Shown here: positions 1-9,637 of the stretch, in pieces
Numbering within the stretch: position 1 is the stretch's first letter
Layout: the number at the start of each line of letters is the position of its first letter
Program-made: the position numbers and the translations under genes
Notes under the pieces: model-generated
What the model was told of the DNA's origin: nothing
The model's input: the letters and a program-made list of their open reading frames with translations, nothing else
Database searches by the model: none
DNA from: Alkalihalobacillus sp. YIM B00296
Lineage (GTDB): Bacteria > Bacillota > Bacilli > Bacillales > Fictibacillaceae
NCBI RefSeq assembly: GCF_020179385.1
Contig: NZ_JAIBLJ010000001.1
Span: forward strand, 186,001-250,000
Length of the DNA stretch: 64,000 bases
Direction of reading: 5' to 3'

Positions 1-84
1 GGATTAAAGGGAAACCTCCAGTGTGGCAACGCATTGGTACCTCTCTGGGAAAACCTACTGGACCTAAGCCGCAGTGTTTATCCT

Positions 85-113
85 TTGAATGACCACTCCA
101 CAATACATATAAT
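85..113 (+). promoter_or_regulatory. Probable sigma-A promoter with hairpin leader
   Basis: TTGAAT (85-90) and TATAAT (108-113) are separated by 17 nt and lie about 65 nt upstream of the first gene's ribosome binding site. Transcription would start near 120, just before a perfect 8-bp hairpin (arms 129-136 and 146-153). Bases 1-84 hold no gene I can recognise. Confidence 0.5.
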
Positions 114-179
114 GAAATTCTAAACAACTGGATAACTAATCACGTGTTATCCATGAAGATATATTCAAAAGGAGTACCC

Positions 180-794
180 ATGAATAAAGTTTTCGATAAA
201 TCTCTAAAATGGAGTACTGGAATCGCCGTTATCACGCTCGTGTTAGCGGCTATTTTTTCAGTTGTTTCAACCTTGTCCCTAGAAGGCGTCAATTGGGCAG
301 CCGGCATGATTATTGTATTTATGATTGTGCTAATAGGCGTTATATTTGATATTATAGGAGTGGCTGCTACAGCTGCAGATGAAGTCCCTTTCCACGCAAT
401 GGCGTCAGAGAAAGTAAAAGGCGCACGACAAGCGATCGCCATTAGTCGTAACGCCGATCGGGTTGCAAGCTTTTGCAACGATGTCATTGGGGACATATCT
501 GGTATAATAAGCGGTACGGCTTCTGCCGTAGTCATCGTACAGTTGACGGATGCCTTTGGCGGGGATGACGCGACTGCTTTTCAATATATCGTATCAATCG
601 TATTTACTAGCGTAGTTGCTGCGCTTACTGTTGGAGGGAAGGCATTTGGTAAATCATTTGCCATTCATTTTTCCACTTCCATTATTTTTCAGGTAGGACG
701 AGTAATCTATTTCTTTGAGGAAAGATTAAAGTTAAAGCAATTGATCTCTCAGCCCGCCGGAACTAAATTTAAGCGCAATACAAAAGGAAAGTGA
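180..794 (+). CDS. Integral membrane protein, CorB/DUF21-like
   Basis: This is a 204-residue membrane protein of unproven function. The start is the ATG at 180, which follows the SD AAAGGAG (168-174); an in-frame ATG at 153 lacks one. There are hydrophobic segments at about residues 12-32 and 40-62 and further ones at about 105-160. Between them is a polar stretch with the words AATAADE, FHAMAS and CNDVIGD. That layout recalls the N-terminal DUF21 domain of CNNM/CorB magnesium-cobalt transporters, and related Bacillus proteins are often labelled CorB, but no CBS or CorC domain follows. It sits 9 nt upstream of dxs and is probably cotranscribed with it. Transport function is inference only. 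Confidence 0.75.
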   Translation: MNKVFDKSLKWSTGIAVITLVLAAIFSVVSTLSLEGVNWAAGMIIVFMIVLIGVIFDIIGVAATAADEVPFHAMASEKVKGARQAIAISRNADRVASFCNDVIGDISGIISGTASAVVIVQLTDAFGGDDATAFQYIVSIVFTSVVAALTVGGKAFGKSFAIHFSTSIIFQVGRVIYFFEERLKLKQLISQPAGTKFKRNTKGK

Positions 795-803
795 GGATGT
801 TCC

Positions 804-2696
804 ATGAATTTGGAATCAATCAAAGATCCTAAATTTTTGAAAAAACTAGATAGAGAACAACTTGAAGAGTTGGCCTCGACCATTCGCACTTTTTTAATCG
901 AAAAGATTTCAAAAACAGGCGGGCATCTAGGTCCTAATTTAGGGGTAGTTGAGTTGACTTTAGTCCTGCATAAACTGTTTGAAAGCCCGAAGGATAAATT
1001 CATTTGGGATGTAGGACATCAAGCGTATGTCCATAAAATTTTGACAGGAAGAGCGGCGCAGTTCGATACGCTGAAACAATATAAAGGATTGTGCGGTTTT
1101 CCGAAACGCTCTGAAAGTGATCATGATGTATGGGAGACCGGACATAGTTCCACGTCCCTTTCTGCTGCTATGGGAATGGCTTCAGCACGGGATTTAAAAG
1201 GGACTGATGAAGATATCATCGCAGTAATTGGGGATGGGGCTTTGACAGGTGGTATGGCCTTGGAAGCCTTGAACCATATCGGCCACGAACAAAAAGATCT
1301 GATCGTCATCTTAAATGATAATGAAATGTCGATTGCCCCGAATGTCGGCGCACTTCACAACGTTTTGGGCCGTTTAAGGACGGCAGGGAAATATAAACGG
1401 GTAAAAGAAGAATTCGAAGCATTGATCAAAAAAGTTCCTGCAGGTGGGCGCCTTGCTTCGACTGCAGAGCGATTGAAAGATTGCCTTAAATACTTGCTTG
1501 TATCAGGGATTTTCTTCGAGGAATTAGGTTTTACCTACCTGGGACCAGTGGATGGACATAATATGGATGACCTGATGGAAAACATCAAGTACGCCAAAAA
1601 GACCAAAGGCCCTGTATTGGTACATGTCTTGACACAGAAAGGAAAAGGATATAAGCCTGCCGAAACGGATGCGGTCGGAACTTGGCACGGCCCTGGACCT
1701 TACAAGATCGAGTCAGGAGATTTCATCAAACCGGCTGTAGCTGGACCAGGGTACAGCAAGGTCGTTTCTGAAACACTAAGGACCATAGCTCGTAGAGATG
1801 AACGACTCGTCGTATTGACTCCGGCTATGACAGTTGGATCCAAGTTAGAAGTGTTCGGTGAGGAGTTTCCAGATCGGCTTTATGATGTTGGTATTGCAGA
1901 ACAGCATGCTACGACGATGGCAGGTGGCCTTGCTACCCAGGGGATGAAACCGGTCCTTTCGATCTATTCCACTTTCCTACAGCGTGCCTATGACCAACTT
2001 GTCCATGATGTTTGCCGCCAAAACCTGAATGTCGTCTTTGCAGTGGATCGCTCCGGATTAGTAGGTTCAGATGGTGAAACACATCAGGGTGTATTTGATA
2101 TTGCGTTTTTACGCCACTTACCAAACATGATTGTCCTTAATCCGAAAGATGAGAATGAATTACAGCACATGGTTTATACAGCTACGGAATATGATGAGGG
2201 ACCTATCGCAGTCAGGTTCCCAAGAGGAGCGGGCCTCGGTGTTCCGATGGACAAGGAATTGAAAAAGATCGAAATTGGTACATGGGAAGTTATGAAGGAT
2301 GGGAAAGATATTGCAATCCTTGCAGTCGGAACGATGATTCCTGTAGCTCTAAAAGCAGCAGAGAAACTGAAGACACTGGGGATTTCAGCGATTGTCGTCA
2401 ATGCCCGTTCTATTAAGCCATTGGATAACGGCATGATTACTGAACTTGTAACAAAGCATATTCCGATTCTGACAATAGAAGAAGGGATCCTCCAAGGTGG
2501 ATTTGGAAGTGCTGTACTGGAATTCATTCATGACCTTGGTATACACGATGCAGTCATTGACCGTATGGGTATTCCAGATCGATTCATTGAGCATGGCAGC
2601 GTGTCTCAATTGCTTGAAGAAATCGAATTGACACCAGAAGGGGTCATCGAACGCGTATCGAGGCTGATTCCGAAGAAACAGCAAAGGGCATATTAA
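804..2696 (+). CDS. dxs: 1-deoxy-D-xylulose-5-phosphate synthase
   Basis: A cytoplasmic thiamine-diphosphate enzyme that condenses pyruvate and glyceraldehyde-3-phosphate to DXP, the first step of the MEP isoprenoid pathway. The 630 residues match the family length. Visible motifs are GGHLGPNLG near the N-terminus, the ThDP-binding GDGALTGG with the later [13 protein letters not shown] carrying the catalytic Glu in the pyrimidine domain, and a C-terminal transketolase domain. The ATG at 804 follows a GAGGA SD that overlaps the end of the upstream gene. tlyA starts 2 nt after the stop, as in the dxs-yqxC order of Bacillus. Confidence 0.97.
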   Translation: MNLESIKDPKFLKKLDREQLEELASTIRTFLIEKISKTGGHLGPNLGVVELTLVLHKLFESPKDKFIWDVGHQAYVHKILTGRAAQFDTLKQYKGLCGFPKRSESDHDVWETGHSSTSLSAAMGMASARDLKGTDEDIIAVIGDGALTGGMALEALNHIGHEQKDLIVILNDNEMSIAPNVGALHNVLGRLRTAGKYKRVKEEFEALIKKVPAGGRLASTAERLKDCLKYLLVSGIFFEELGFTYLGPVDGHNMDDLMENIKYAKKTKGPVLVHVLTQKGKGYKPAETDAVGTWHGPGPYKIESGDFIKPAVAGPGYSKVVSETLRTIARRDERLVVLTPAMTVGSKLEVFGEEFPDRLYDVGIAEQHATTMAGGLATQGMKPVLSIYSTFLQRAYDQLVHDVCRQNLNVVFAVDRSGLVGSDGETHQGVFDIAFLRHLPNMIVLNPKDENELQHMVYTATEYDEGPIAVRFPRGAGLGVPMDKELKKIEIGTWEVMKDGKDIAILAVGTMIPVALKAAEKLKTLGISAIVVNARSIKPLDNGMITELVTKHIPILTIEEGILQGGFGSAVLEFIHDLGIHDAVIDRMGIPDRFIEHGSVSQLLEEIELTPEGVIERVSRLIPKKQQRAY

Positions 2697-2698
2697 GT

Positions 2699-3520
2699 AT
2701 GAAAAAGAAAGAACGGCTTGATGTGATTCTCGTGGAACGAGGTTTGATCGAAACGAGAGAAAAGGCCAAAAGAGCAATCATGGCTGGACTTGTCTATTCA
2801 GAACAAGAGCGTATGGACAAGCCTGGTCAAAAGGTTGATATATCCACACCTATCGAATTGAAGGGAAATCCACTTCCTTATGTAAGCAGAGGCGGATTGA
2901 AATTGGAAAAGGCGTTGCAAACCTTTCAATTTGATGTAAAGGACAAAATCATGATTGATATCGGATCATCGACAGGGGGATTTACCGACTGTGCGCTGCA
3001 AAATGGGGCGCAGTTCGTGTATGCAGTCGATGTTGGTTACAATCAATTGGATTGGAAGCTTCGCAGTGATTCGCGTGTACGAGTGATGGAAAGGACCAAT
3101 TTCAGATATTCGAAACCTGAAGATTTTGATAATGGCTTGCCGCATGTCGCCACGATTGATGTTTCGTTTATATCATTGAAGCTTATTCTGCCTGTATTGA
3201 AAGAGATCCTTGTCCATAATGGAGAAGTCGTTGCTTTGATCAAGCCCCAATTCGAAGCGGGACGTGAAGAAGTCGGAAAAAAGGGGATTGTACGCGATCG
3301 CAAAATCCATCAGGCAGTTATCGAGCGAATGATCAAATTCAGTCATGAAACGGGATATCATGTTTTAGATTGTACGTATTCACCAATCCGCGGTGGAGAA
3401 GGAAATATAGAATTTCTACTTCATCTGAGAAAGCCTGAGATGAATGAGTCTTCGGAAATAAAATGGACTGGTAATACGGAAACTGTAGTAAATGAAGCGC
3501 ATGTATCGAAAAAAGATTAA
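2699..3520 (+). CDS. tlyA: TlyA-family rRNA methyltransferase (YqxC)
   Basis: Predicted 2'-O-ribose rRNA methyltransferase with hemolysin-TlyA-like architecture, 273 residues. An N-terminal S4 RNA-binding domain (about residues 5-65, with SRGGLKLEKAL at its end) is followed by an FtsJ-like SAM domain with MIDIGSSTGGFTD as motif I. KPQFEAGREEVGKKGIV is the typical late motif. It is translationally linked to dxs (2-nt gap). In B. subtilis the next gene is ahrC (argR); here a MurE-like gene intervenes. The rRNA target is inferred from characterised TlyA proteins. Confidence 0.93.
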   Translation: MKKKERLDVILVERGLIETREKAKRAIMAGLVYSEQERMDKPGQKVDISTPIELKGNPLPYVSRGGLKLEKALQTFQFDVKDKIMIDIGSSTGGFTDCALQNGAQFVYAVDVGYNQLDWKLRSDSRVRVMERTNFRYSKPEDFDNGLPHVATIDVSFISLKLILPVLKEILVHNGEVVALIKPQFEAGREEVGKKGIVRDRKIHQAVIERMIKFSHETGYHVLDCTYSPIRGGEGNIEFLLHLRKPEMNESSEIKWTGNTETVVNEAHVSKKD

Positions 3521-3521
3521 C

Positions 3522-3585
3522 AAAAAAGAGCTGACCAAAAACATCGGTAAGGTGGATGTAGGTTTAGCTCTTTATCTGTTTTTAG
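3522..3585 (+). terminator. Possible terminator after tlyA
   Basis: AAAGAGCT (3525-3532) pairs with AGCTCTTT (3566-3573) across a long loop and is followed by a T-rich tract. A second weak hairpin, CCTTGC/GCAAGG (3624-3644), precedes GGTTTTCATTTT. Bases 3521-3783 hold no convincing gene. Confidence 0.45.
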
Positions 3586-3783
3586 TCCTGTTAAGTCTCT
3601 TTATTGACCCAAAACACATAAGCCTTGCGAATGTTTATGCAAGGGGTTTTCATTTTGCCTCTGGAAAAAACGAATGATCACACACGAATGAGAGAGAATA
3701 CTAATAAATTTCCGCTTTTTCGGATGAAAATCCCACTTTCAGGGTAAATAAAAGCCAAAAAGTATTAAGGAGCAAAAAGCCGG

Positions 3784-5238
3784 ATGGATTTACAGGACTT
3801 AGTAGAATGTTTAGTTGATGATGCACAATATAGAAACCTTCCTCCTATTCGAATAAAAAGGATAACCGACAATTCACTGGATGTTGAACAAGGCTTTTTA
3901 TTTGTTGCCATTAAAGGGGAAAAAACAGATGGCCATTCATTTATAAACGATGCGGTCCAAAAAGGGGCTTCAGCTGTAATAGGGGAAGCTGATCTTACAG
4001 GACTTCCTATACCATATATAAAAGTGAAAAATAGCAGATTAGCGCTTGGAGCAATCTCTAACAAGTTTTATGATAATCCTGCAAAAGATAAAATCATGAT
4101 CGGAATTACTGGAACGAACGGAAAGACGACAACAAGCTATCTTTTGAAACATGTTCTAGAATCAAATGGGATTTCCTGCAGTTTATTTGGCACAATAAAA
4201 AATATTATCAATGGAGAAGGGATTGATACATGTAATACGACGCCGAGTGTGTTGAAATTGAACGAACTGCTTTATAAAAGCAATGATCAAGTAGTGATTT
4301 TGGAGGTTTCTTCTCATGGGTTATCCCAACATCGTTTAGAAGGTTTGACATTCAATTATTGCCTTTTTACAAATCTATCTCATGATCACTTGAATTACCA
4401 TGGTACAATGGAACGTTATTTTGAAACAAAGGCGAGTCTCTTCTTTAAAATGAAAGAAGATGGCAAGGCGATCATAAATATAGATGATCCATGGGGTGAT
4501 AAGCTAGAAAAGGTAGTAAGGCAAAATAATGATGAGGTTTACACAATCGGACAATCTTCAAAAGCTGATTTACACATCGAAGAGATCAAACATTCGAGCT
4601 TACAAATCACAGACAGATATTCCAGTTTTCAGCTTGATTCCAATATGCCGGGATTGCACAACCTGTACAATGCTGTGATGGCTTATGCTGGTGCATCCCA
4701 ATTTGATCTGACTAGAGAAAAAATCTTATCATCACTAGTCACATTTCCGGGAGTTCCAGGTCGATTCAATGTTTATAAGTACCATAATGATGCCACTGTG
4801 GTCATTGATTATGCTCATACAGCAAATGCAATCTTGCATTGTTTAAAGGCGGCAAATGATTATGGGGCTGATAAAGTCATCCATGTATTTGGTTTCCGGG
4901 GAAATGCAGATACAGATAAAAGAGGAGACATGCTCAGAATCGCATCAGAACATAGTGATCATTATATCCTGACCTTTGATGACCTTAACGATGTGTCTGA
5001 AAACGAAATGATTAAAACACTGGAGAATTTGGATCAAGTATACGGCAATCAAAAAGGGATCATCATTCCGGATCGTACAGAGGCGATCAAATATGCACTT
5101 GAAATAACCAGTTCCCGTGATTGGGTGGTTATAACAGGGAAAGGACATGAGACCTATACACAAAGCTATTCACTTCCGACTTCATCGGATGCAGAAACGA
5201 TCGAGTATTTAACCAATCAAATCCATCAAGGGGAATGA
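3784..5238 (+). CDS. MurE-like Mur ligase paralog
   Basis: An ATP-dependent Mur-ligase of 484 residues, MurE-like in domain order: an N-terminal UDP-MurNAc-binding domain (about 1-95), a central ATPase with the P-loop GITGTNGKTTT (about residue 108) and NLSHDHLNYHGT, and a C-terminal domain with GVPGRF, DYAHT and VITGKGHE. In MurE the amino-acid specificity loop reads DNPR for diaminopimelate or DNPA for lysine. Here the equivalent place reads TFDDLNDVSENEM, so the amino acid added cannot be predicted. SD AAGGAG (3768-3773) supports the ATG. It interrupts the usual tlyA-argR pair and has its own flanking terminators, so it is probably an acquired second MurE rather than the division-cluster enzyme. 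Confidence 0.85.
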   Translation: MDLQDLVECLVDDAQYRNLPPIRIKRITDNSLDVEQGFLFVAIKGEKTDGHSFINDAVQKGASAVIGEADLTGLPIPYIKVKNSRLALGAISNKFYDNPAKDKIMIGITGTNGKTTTSYLLKHVLESNGISCSLFGTIKNIINGEGIDTCNTTPSVLKLNELLYKSNDQVVILEVSSHGLSQHRLEGLTFNYCLFTNLSHDHLNYHGTMERYFETKASLFFKMKEDGKAIINIDDPWGDKLEKVVRQNNDEVYTIGQSSKADLHIEEIKHSSLQITDRYSSFQLDSNMPGLHNLYNAVMAYAGASQFDLTREKILSSLVTFPGVPGRFNVYKYHNDATVVIDYAHTANAILHCLKAANDYGADKVIHVFGFRGNADTDKRGDMLRIASEHSDHYILTFDDLNDVSENEMIKTLENLDQVYGNQKGIIIPDRTEAIKYALEITSSRDWVVITGKGHETYTQSYSLPTSSDAETIEYLTNQIHQGE

Positions 5239-5241
5239 CCC

Positions 5242-5289
5242 ATCAGAGGTTGTAGCTATACAAAACCTCAGGGCATCCCTTTTTTTCTT
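5242..5289 (+). terminator. Terminator after the MurE-like gene
   Basis: A GAGG-TTGTA / TACAA-CCTC hairpin just after the stop is followed by GGGCATCCC and a run of seven Ts. Confidence 0.6.
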
Positions 5290-5440
5290 GGAGGAAAAAT
5301 TGAAAGTATATATTTTAGTCTAATTGGGAACAAAACAATATACAGCAATATTCATGTTTATTCATAAAAGATGTACAATTTTAGCTACTTCATATATGAT
5401 AAGCATATACATGTTTGTACAAATTTGTGGAGTGATTGAG

Positions 5441-5890
5441 ATGAATAAAGGACAAAGGCATATAAAAATAAGGGAAATTATAACAAATTTTGATATTGAT
5501 ACACAGGATGAACTTGTAGATAGGTTGAAGAATGCAGGATTCAATGTTACACAAGCTACTGTATCGCGTGATATTAAAGAATTACATCTTGTAAAAGTCC
5601 CAATGCAGGATGGACGATATAAGTACAGTCTGCCAGCTGATCAAAGGTTCAACCCCCTGCAAAAGCTGAAACGTACATTGACCGACAGTTTCATCAATAT
5701 CGACCATACAGACCACCTTATTGTCATGAAGACATTACCTGGTAATGCGAACGCAGTAGGTGCTTTGATTGACAATCTTGATTGGGAAGAAATCATGGGT
5801 ACAATCTGCGGTGATGATACGATATTGATCATTTGTCGATCTGCTAAGGATAGCCCTGATATTACACGACAGTTTTTGGATATGTTGTAA
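5441..5890 (+). CDS. argR: Arginine repressor ArgR/AhrC
   Basis: A hexameric arginine-sensing transcription factor that represses arginine synthesis and activates catabolism in Bacillus. The 149 residues from the ATG at 5441 match AhrC; the SD is GGAG (5429-5432). The N-terminal winged helix includes [17 protein letters not shown], the family DNA-recognition segment. The C-terminal oligomerisation and arginine-binding domain ends with GDDTILIIC. The frame is open further upstream, but those residues are not ArgR-like. recN begins 16 nt downstream, as in Bacillus generally. Confidence 0.95.
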   Translation: MNKGQRHIKIREIITNFDIDTQDELVDRLKNAGFNVTQATVSRDIKELHLVKVPMQDGRYKYSLPADQRFNPLQKLKRTLTDSFINIDHTDHLIVMKTLPGNANAVGALIDNLDWEEIMGTICGDDTILIICRSAKDSPDITRQFLDML

Positions 5891-5906
5891 CGGTGGGAGG
5901 GGAAAT

Positions 5907-7634
5907 ATGCTTACTGAAATTTCAATTAGGAATTTTGCGATTATTGATGAAGTGACGGTTCCCTTTGACGACGGGCTTACTGTTTTAACAGGGGAGACAG
6001 GCGCAGGGAAATCAATCATTATTGACGCCATCGGATTGTTGATCGGCGGGCGCGGATCATCAGAGTACGTGCGCCATGGTACTGACCGTGCAGAAATTGA
6101 AGGCCTCTTTTATATTCCTGAAAACCATTCTGTAATCGAGAAAGCACAAGGGCTTGGGATTGAAGTAAGCGATGGAATGGTCGTCCTGAAACGCGATATG
6201 ACAAGTTCAGGTAAAAGCATTTGTCGTGTAAACGGGAAGTTGGTGACACTCGCAATCCTTCGTGAAGTAGGTCAATCACTCATTGATATCCATGGTCAGC
6301 ATGAACACCAGTTATTACTGCAAAGTGATAAACATTTAAGTTTGTTGGATCAATACAATTCGGTTGATATGAAACGGACAATACAGGAATATCAGCAATT
6401 GTACAAACGTTACATAGAGGTACAGAAACACCTGAAGAACTTGACTGAAAATGAGCAAGAAATGGTGCACCGTATTGATCTGATCCAATATCAATTGGAA
6501 GAGATTGAGCAGGCGAAACTACAACCCAAGGAAGATGAAGAATTACAAGAGGAAAAGCAGCGTTTGAGTAATTTCGAGCGGTTATACCAGTCTGTTACTG
6601 ATGCATATCAAGCATTATATGGGGAGCAAAAAGGCATCGATGTATTAGGACTCGCTATGAGCCACTTGGAAGATGTTTCAGATTATGATCCAGAGTTGAA
6701 GCCGATCCAAGAAGCTGTGACGAGTGCCTATTATACATTGGAAGACAGCGCACACCAACTCAGAAATTACGTCGAATCGATGGAATTTGATCCTGGCCGA
6801 TTGGACGTTATTGAAGAGCGTCTGCATGAAATCAATTCATTGAAGCGGAAATATGGAAATTCTGTTGAAGAAATTTTAGAGTATAGTTCCCGAATAGAAG
6901 AAGAACTCGATACCTTTACAAACAAGGATGATCGGATCAGACAATTGGAAGAAGAACTTAAAGAAATCGGGAAAGATCTATACTTAGAAGCAAAACAATT
7001 GAGCACGCTAAGAAAAAAAGCTTCTGAAAGACTTGAGAAGAAAATTCATCAGCAATTGAAAGATCTTTACATGGAGAAGACAATCTTCAAGGTTTCATTC
7101 GAATTGGTTTCTGGGGTTTCAAACGTCTCAGCGGATATAGATGGAAACAAAATCAGTTTCTCGAAAAGCGGAATGGATGAAGTCGAATTCCTTATTTCAA
7201 CGAATCCAGGAGAACCATTAAAGCCACTGGTGAAAATTGCGTCTGGGGGAGAACTATCCAGAATCATACTTGCATTGAAAGCGATCTTCTCCAATCAGCA
7301 AGAAGTCGCCTCCATCATTTTCGACGAAGTCGATACTGGAGTCAGTGGCCGTGTTGCACAAGCAATTGCTGAAAAAATCCAAAAGCTTTCAACAGGTTCA
7401 CAGGTCCTTTGTATCACCCATCTCCCACAAGTTGCTGCAATGGCTGATCGGCATCTTTACATCAAAAAAAGTATCAAAGGCAATCGCACATTGACGATTG
7501 TCAAACCTTTGTCGTTTGATAATAAGGTAAAAGAAATCGCACGGATGATTTCTGGAGTGGAAGTGACAGACCTTACAAAACGACATGCAAAAGAAATGAT
7601 CCAGTTTGCGGACGAAGCGAAAATCACTTCATGA
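5907..7634 (+). CDS. recN: DNA repair protein RecN
   Basis: An SMC-like ATPase that acts early at double-strand breaks. The 575 residues equal the usual size. The Walker A motif GETGAGKS is near residue 30, followed by a QHEHQLLLQ region and a long charged coiled coil (about 150-370). The C-terminal head carries the signature ASGGELSRI and the Walker B SIIFDEVDTGVSG. The ATG at 5907 follows the SD GGGAGGGG. It closes a tight argR-recN unit and is followed at once by a strong terminator. Confidence 0.97.
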   Translation: MLTEISIRNFAIIDEVTVPFDDGLTVLTGETGAGKSIIIDAIGLLIGGRGSSEYVRHGTDRAEIEGLFYIPENHSVIEKAQGLGIEVSDGMVVLKRDMTSSGKSICRVNGKLVTLAILREVGQSLIDIHGQHEHQLLLQSDKHLSLLDQYNSVDMKRTIQEYQQLYKRYIEVQKHLKNLTENEQEMVHRIDLIQYQLEEIEQAKLQPKEDEELQEEKQRLSNFERLYQSVTDAYQALYGEQKGIDVLGLAMSHLEDVSDYDPELKPIQEAVTSAYYTLEDSAHQLRNYVESMEFDPGRLDVIEERLHEINSLKRKYGNSVEEILEYSSRIEEELDTFTNKDDRIRQLEEELKEIGKDLYLEAKQLSTLRKKASERLEKKIHQQLKDLYMEKTIFKVSFELVSGVSNVSADIDGNKISFSKSGMDEVEFLISTNPGEPLKPLVKIASGGELSRIILALKAIFSNQQEVASIIFDEVDTGVSGRVAQAIAEKIQKLSTGSQVLCITHLPQVAAMADRHLYIKKSIKGNRTLTIVKPLSFDNKVKEIARMISGVEVTDLTKRHAKEMIQFADEAKITS

Positions 7635-7665
7635 AAAGCTATCCATTTAAGGGTAGCTTTTTCTT
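7634..7665 (+). terminator. Rho-independent terminator after recN
   Basis: An 11-bp stem (7634-7644 with 7651-7661, one G-T pair) with loop ATTTAA runs into a T tract. Confidence 0.85.
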
Positions 7666-7755
7666 GTAACTTATAGTTATAGAAACACTCTCTAAAGGTC
7701 AAATTATAAATGCAACCCAAAAAGTTGTAGGGTAAGGAATGAGGAGAGTGACTGG

Positions 7756-9069
7756 ATGAAAAGAATCAAAATCAGACAAATAGTCGGCATTCTTCTCCTT
7801 GGATTCCTCATAAGCTTGGGTTTCTTAAAACCCATTCAGGACTATCTCAGTATCCCAACTGATTTAACCGTATTCCAGGGAGAGAGATTGACGATAGATC
7901 AGAAACATTCAAATGCTACGGTTCATTCGTCCGATCAGGATGAAACGATTTTGTCGCTTGGAAGTGTTGAAAACAACCCTCACTCCTTTTCCATAGAGGC
8001 AAACCAGGATGGAGACACTGAAGTCACGATGGAGGTATCAAATATACCTGTCAAGAAAGTGAATGTAAAAGTACTTCCTGAATTCAAAATCATTCCTGGT
8101 GGTCAAAATATCGGTGTCCGATTGAATACCGTAGGGGTATTAGTGGTAGGACATCATTTGGTCGGCACCTCAAATGGAGATGTTTCACCTGGTGAAAAAG
8201 CTGGAATCCAGGTTGGAGATATGATTACAGCAATCAATGGGAAAACCATCCAAAAATTAAGTGATGTTGGCCCTTTCGTAAAAAGAAGTGGAGAAACTGG
8301 CCAATCACTTGATATGACCATTAAGAGAGATAAACAAACAATCCACAAAAAATTGACACCCGTAAAAAACGGCTCTGATGAAACATATCGAATCGGCCTA
8401 TATATCCGCGATTCAGCCGCGGGAGTAGGTACAATGACGTTTTATCACCCAGAAAGCGGTAAATATGGTGCTTTAGGACATGTCATTTCAGATATGGATA
8501 CGAAAAAACCGATCGTCGTAAATGATGGACAGATCATCGAATCAACGGTCACTTCGATTGAGAAAGGATCACACGGGAGACCTGGGGAGAAACTTGCCCG
8601 CTTTAACAACGATGAAAAGATTCTAGGCTCAATCTACAAAAACACACAATACGGTATATTCGGCAAACTGAAGGATCCGATTCGGAATGGCATTATGGAT
8701 AAAGCAATGCCGATCAAGTTATCACATGAAGTAAAAGAAGGCCATGCTGAAATATTGACGGTAGTCAAAGGTGAGGAAGTAAAAAAATACGACGTGGAAA
8801 TCGTAAGCTCAGTTCCTCAAAAATTTCCGGCTACAAAAGGTATGGTGGTCAAAATCACAGATCCGGACTTATTGGATGCAACTGGAGGAATTGTACAGGG
8901 GATGAGTGGAAGTCCAATTATCCAGGATGGAAAAATAATTGGAGCAGTAACGCATGTATTTGTTAATGATCCGACTTCAGGATATGGTGTTCATATTGAA
9001 TGGATGCTGCAAGAAGCGGGAATCAATATTTATGAAGAAAATAGAAATGGCGATAAAGTGGCGAGTTGA
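7756..9069 (+). CDS. spoIVB: SpoIVB sporulation serine peptidase
   Basis: A forespore-secreted PDZ serine protease that signals to the SpoIVFA/SpoIVFB complex so that pro-sigma-K is processed in the mother cell. The 437 residues comprise a short basic start, one membrane anchor (about 9-27), a PDZ domain (about 125-205, with [17 protein letters not shown]) and an S55 peptidase domain. Catalytic candidates are His242 in [10 protein letters not shown] and Ser384 in QGMSGSPI. It lies between recN and spo0A exactly as in Bacillus. Expression by forespore sigma factors is expected from the family, but I did not assign the promoter. Confidence 0.96.
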   Translation: MKRIKIRQIVGILLLGFLISLGFLKPIQDYLSIPTDLTVFQGERLTIDQKHSNATVHSSDQDETILSLGSVENNPHSFSIEANQDGDTEVTMEVSNIPVKKVNVKVLPEFKIIPGGQNIGVRLNTVGVLVVGHHLVGTSNGDVSPGEKAGIQVGDMITAINGKTIQKLSDVGPFVKRSGETGQSLDMTIKRDKQTIHKKLTPVKNGSDETYRIGLYIRDSAAGVGTMTFYHPESGKYGALGHVISDMDTKKPIVVNDGQIIESTVTSIEKGSHGRPGEKLARFNNDEKILGSIYKNTQYGIFGKLKDPIRNGIMDKAMPIKLSHEVKEGHAEILTVVKGEEVKKYDVEIVSSVPQKFPATKGMVVKITDPDLLDATGGIVQGMSGSPIIQDGKIIGAVTHVFVNDPTSGYGVHIEWMLQEAGINIYEENRNGDKVAS

Positions 9070-9086
9070 ATGCTCGCCTTTTTTTT
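9060..9086 (+). terminator. Terminator after spoIVB
   Basis: GGCGAG (9060-9065) pairs with CTCGCC (9073-9078), followed by eight Ts. The stem begins inside the last codons of spoIVB. Confidence 0.85.
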
Positions 9087-9090
9087 GCAA

Positions 9091-9240
9091 GATAAGAAAG
9101 TATAAAAATTTTGTGATGAAGTAATGTCTAGCTCCACCGCCCAACCACTTGGATCACTTCAGACCTCCTGCGGCGGCCACAGCCTCCTCGTCGGACTTCC
9201 AGTGACCTTCGTGGTTAACCAGGGCGTTTGCGCTTTTTTT
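9091..9240 (+). repeat. Dispersed intergenic repeat, copy A (short form)
   Basis: It begins with GATAAGAAAGTATAA, continues through TGTCTAGCTCCACCGCCCA, TCACTTCAGACCTCCTGCGGC and CCAGTGACCTTCGTGG, and ends with GGGCGTTTGCGC plus Ts. Two longer relatives occur near 31.57 and 43.15 kb. This copy lacks their middle section of about 70 nt. It is non-coding and lies between spoIVB and spo0A. Confidence 0.8.
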
Positions 9241-9434
9241 GTTGCATGAAACGAGTTATTGTTATGACAAATTAGAGTGAAATTTGATTGGATAAATTGG
9301 AAACCGCCACATTCTGCATGTGAAATAACATTTTTATCTGATGGATATAAAGGGAGAAAAAAGTGATTAATCCTAGGTGTTTTAACTTTTTCTCGGAATA
9401 AACAACGGCATCTGATATAATGAAATAAAGAAAA

Positions 9435-9532
9435 TTCGACATGGAACACTTAAATATGAGGTGTCAAATGCTAAATAAGGTCGAAAATCAAAGAAAAATA
9501 AAGTATGATTAAGTATAGAATATTTTTCGATA
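9435..9532 (+). promoter_or_regulatory. spo0A control region with 0A boxes
   Basis: TTCGACA (9435-9441) is a perfect inverted 0A box. TGTCAAA (9462-9468), GGTCGAA (9479-9485) and TTCGATA (9526-9532) each differ from the box by one base. ATAGAAT (9515-9521) fits the sigma-H -10 pattern RNNGAAT, but I see no good -35. The cluster resembles the autoregulated sporulation promoter of B. subtilis spo0A. Confidence 0.55.
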
Positions 9533-9637
9533 AAAATTTAAAATTATTAAAGGATATGTGATTTGTGTGTGGAAATCATACATAAGAAGTTGAAAGAGAG
9601 AATCATGAAAATGATTTAGTTATGAGGAGGAACAGCG

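Noticed and set aside
1-84. Possible riboswitch or RNA leader at the window start
   Set aside because: I could not match its folded words to any riboswitch class, and the promoter at 85-113 lies downstream of it.
3492-3677. 61-residue open frame at the end of tlyA
   Set aside because: It has no SD, starts inside tlyA and runs through hairpin-like terminator sequence.
5345-5375. ARG box upstream of argR
   Set aside because: Two ATTCAT words are present but as direct, not inverted, half-sites, so it is not a convincing ArgR operator.
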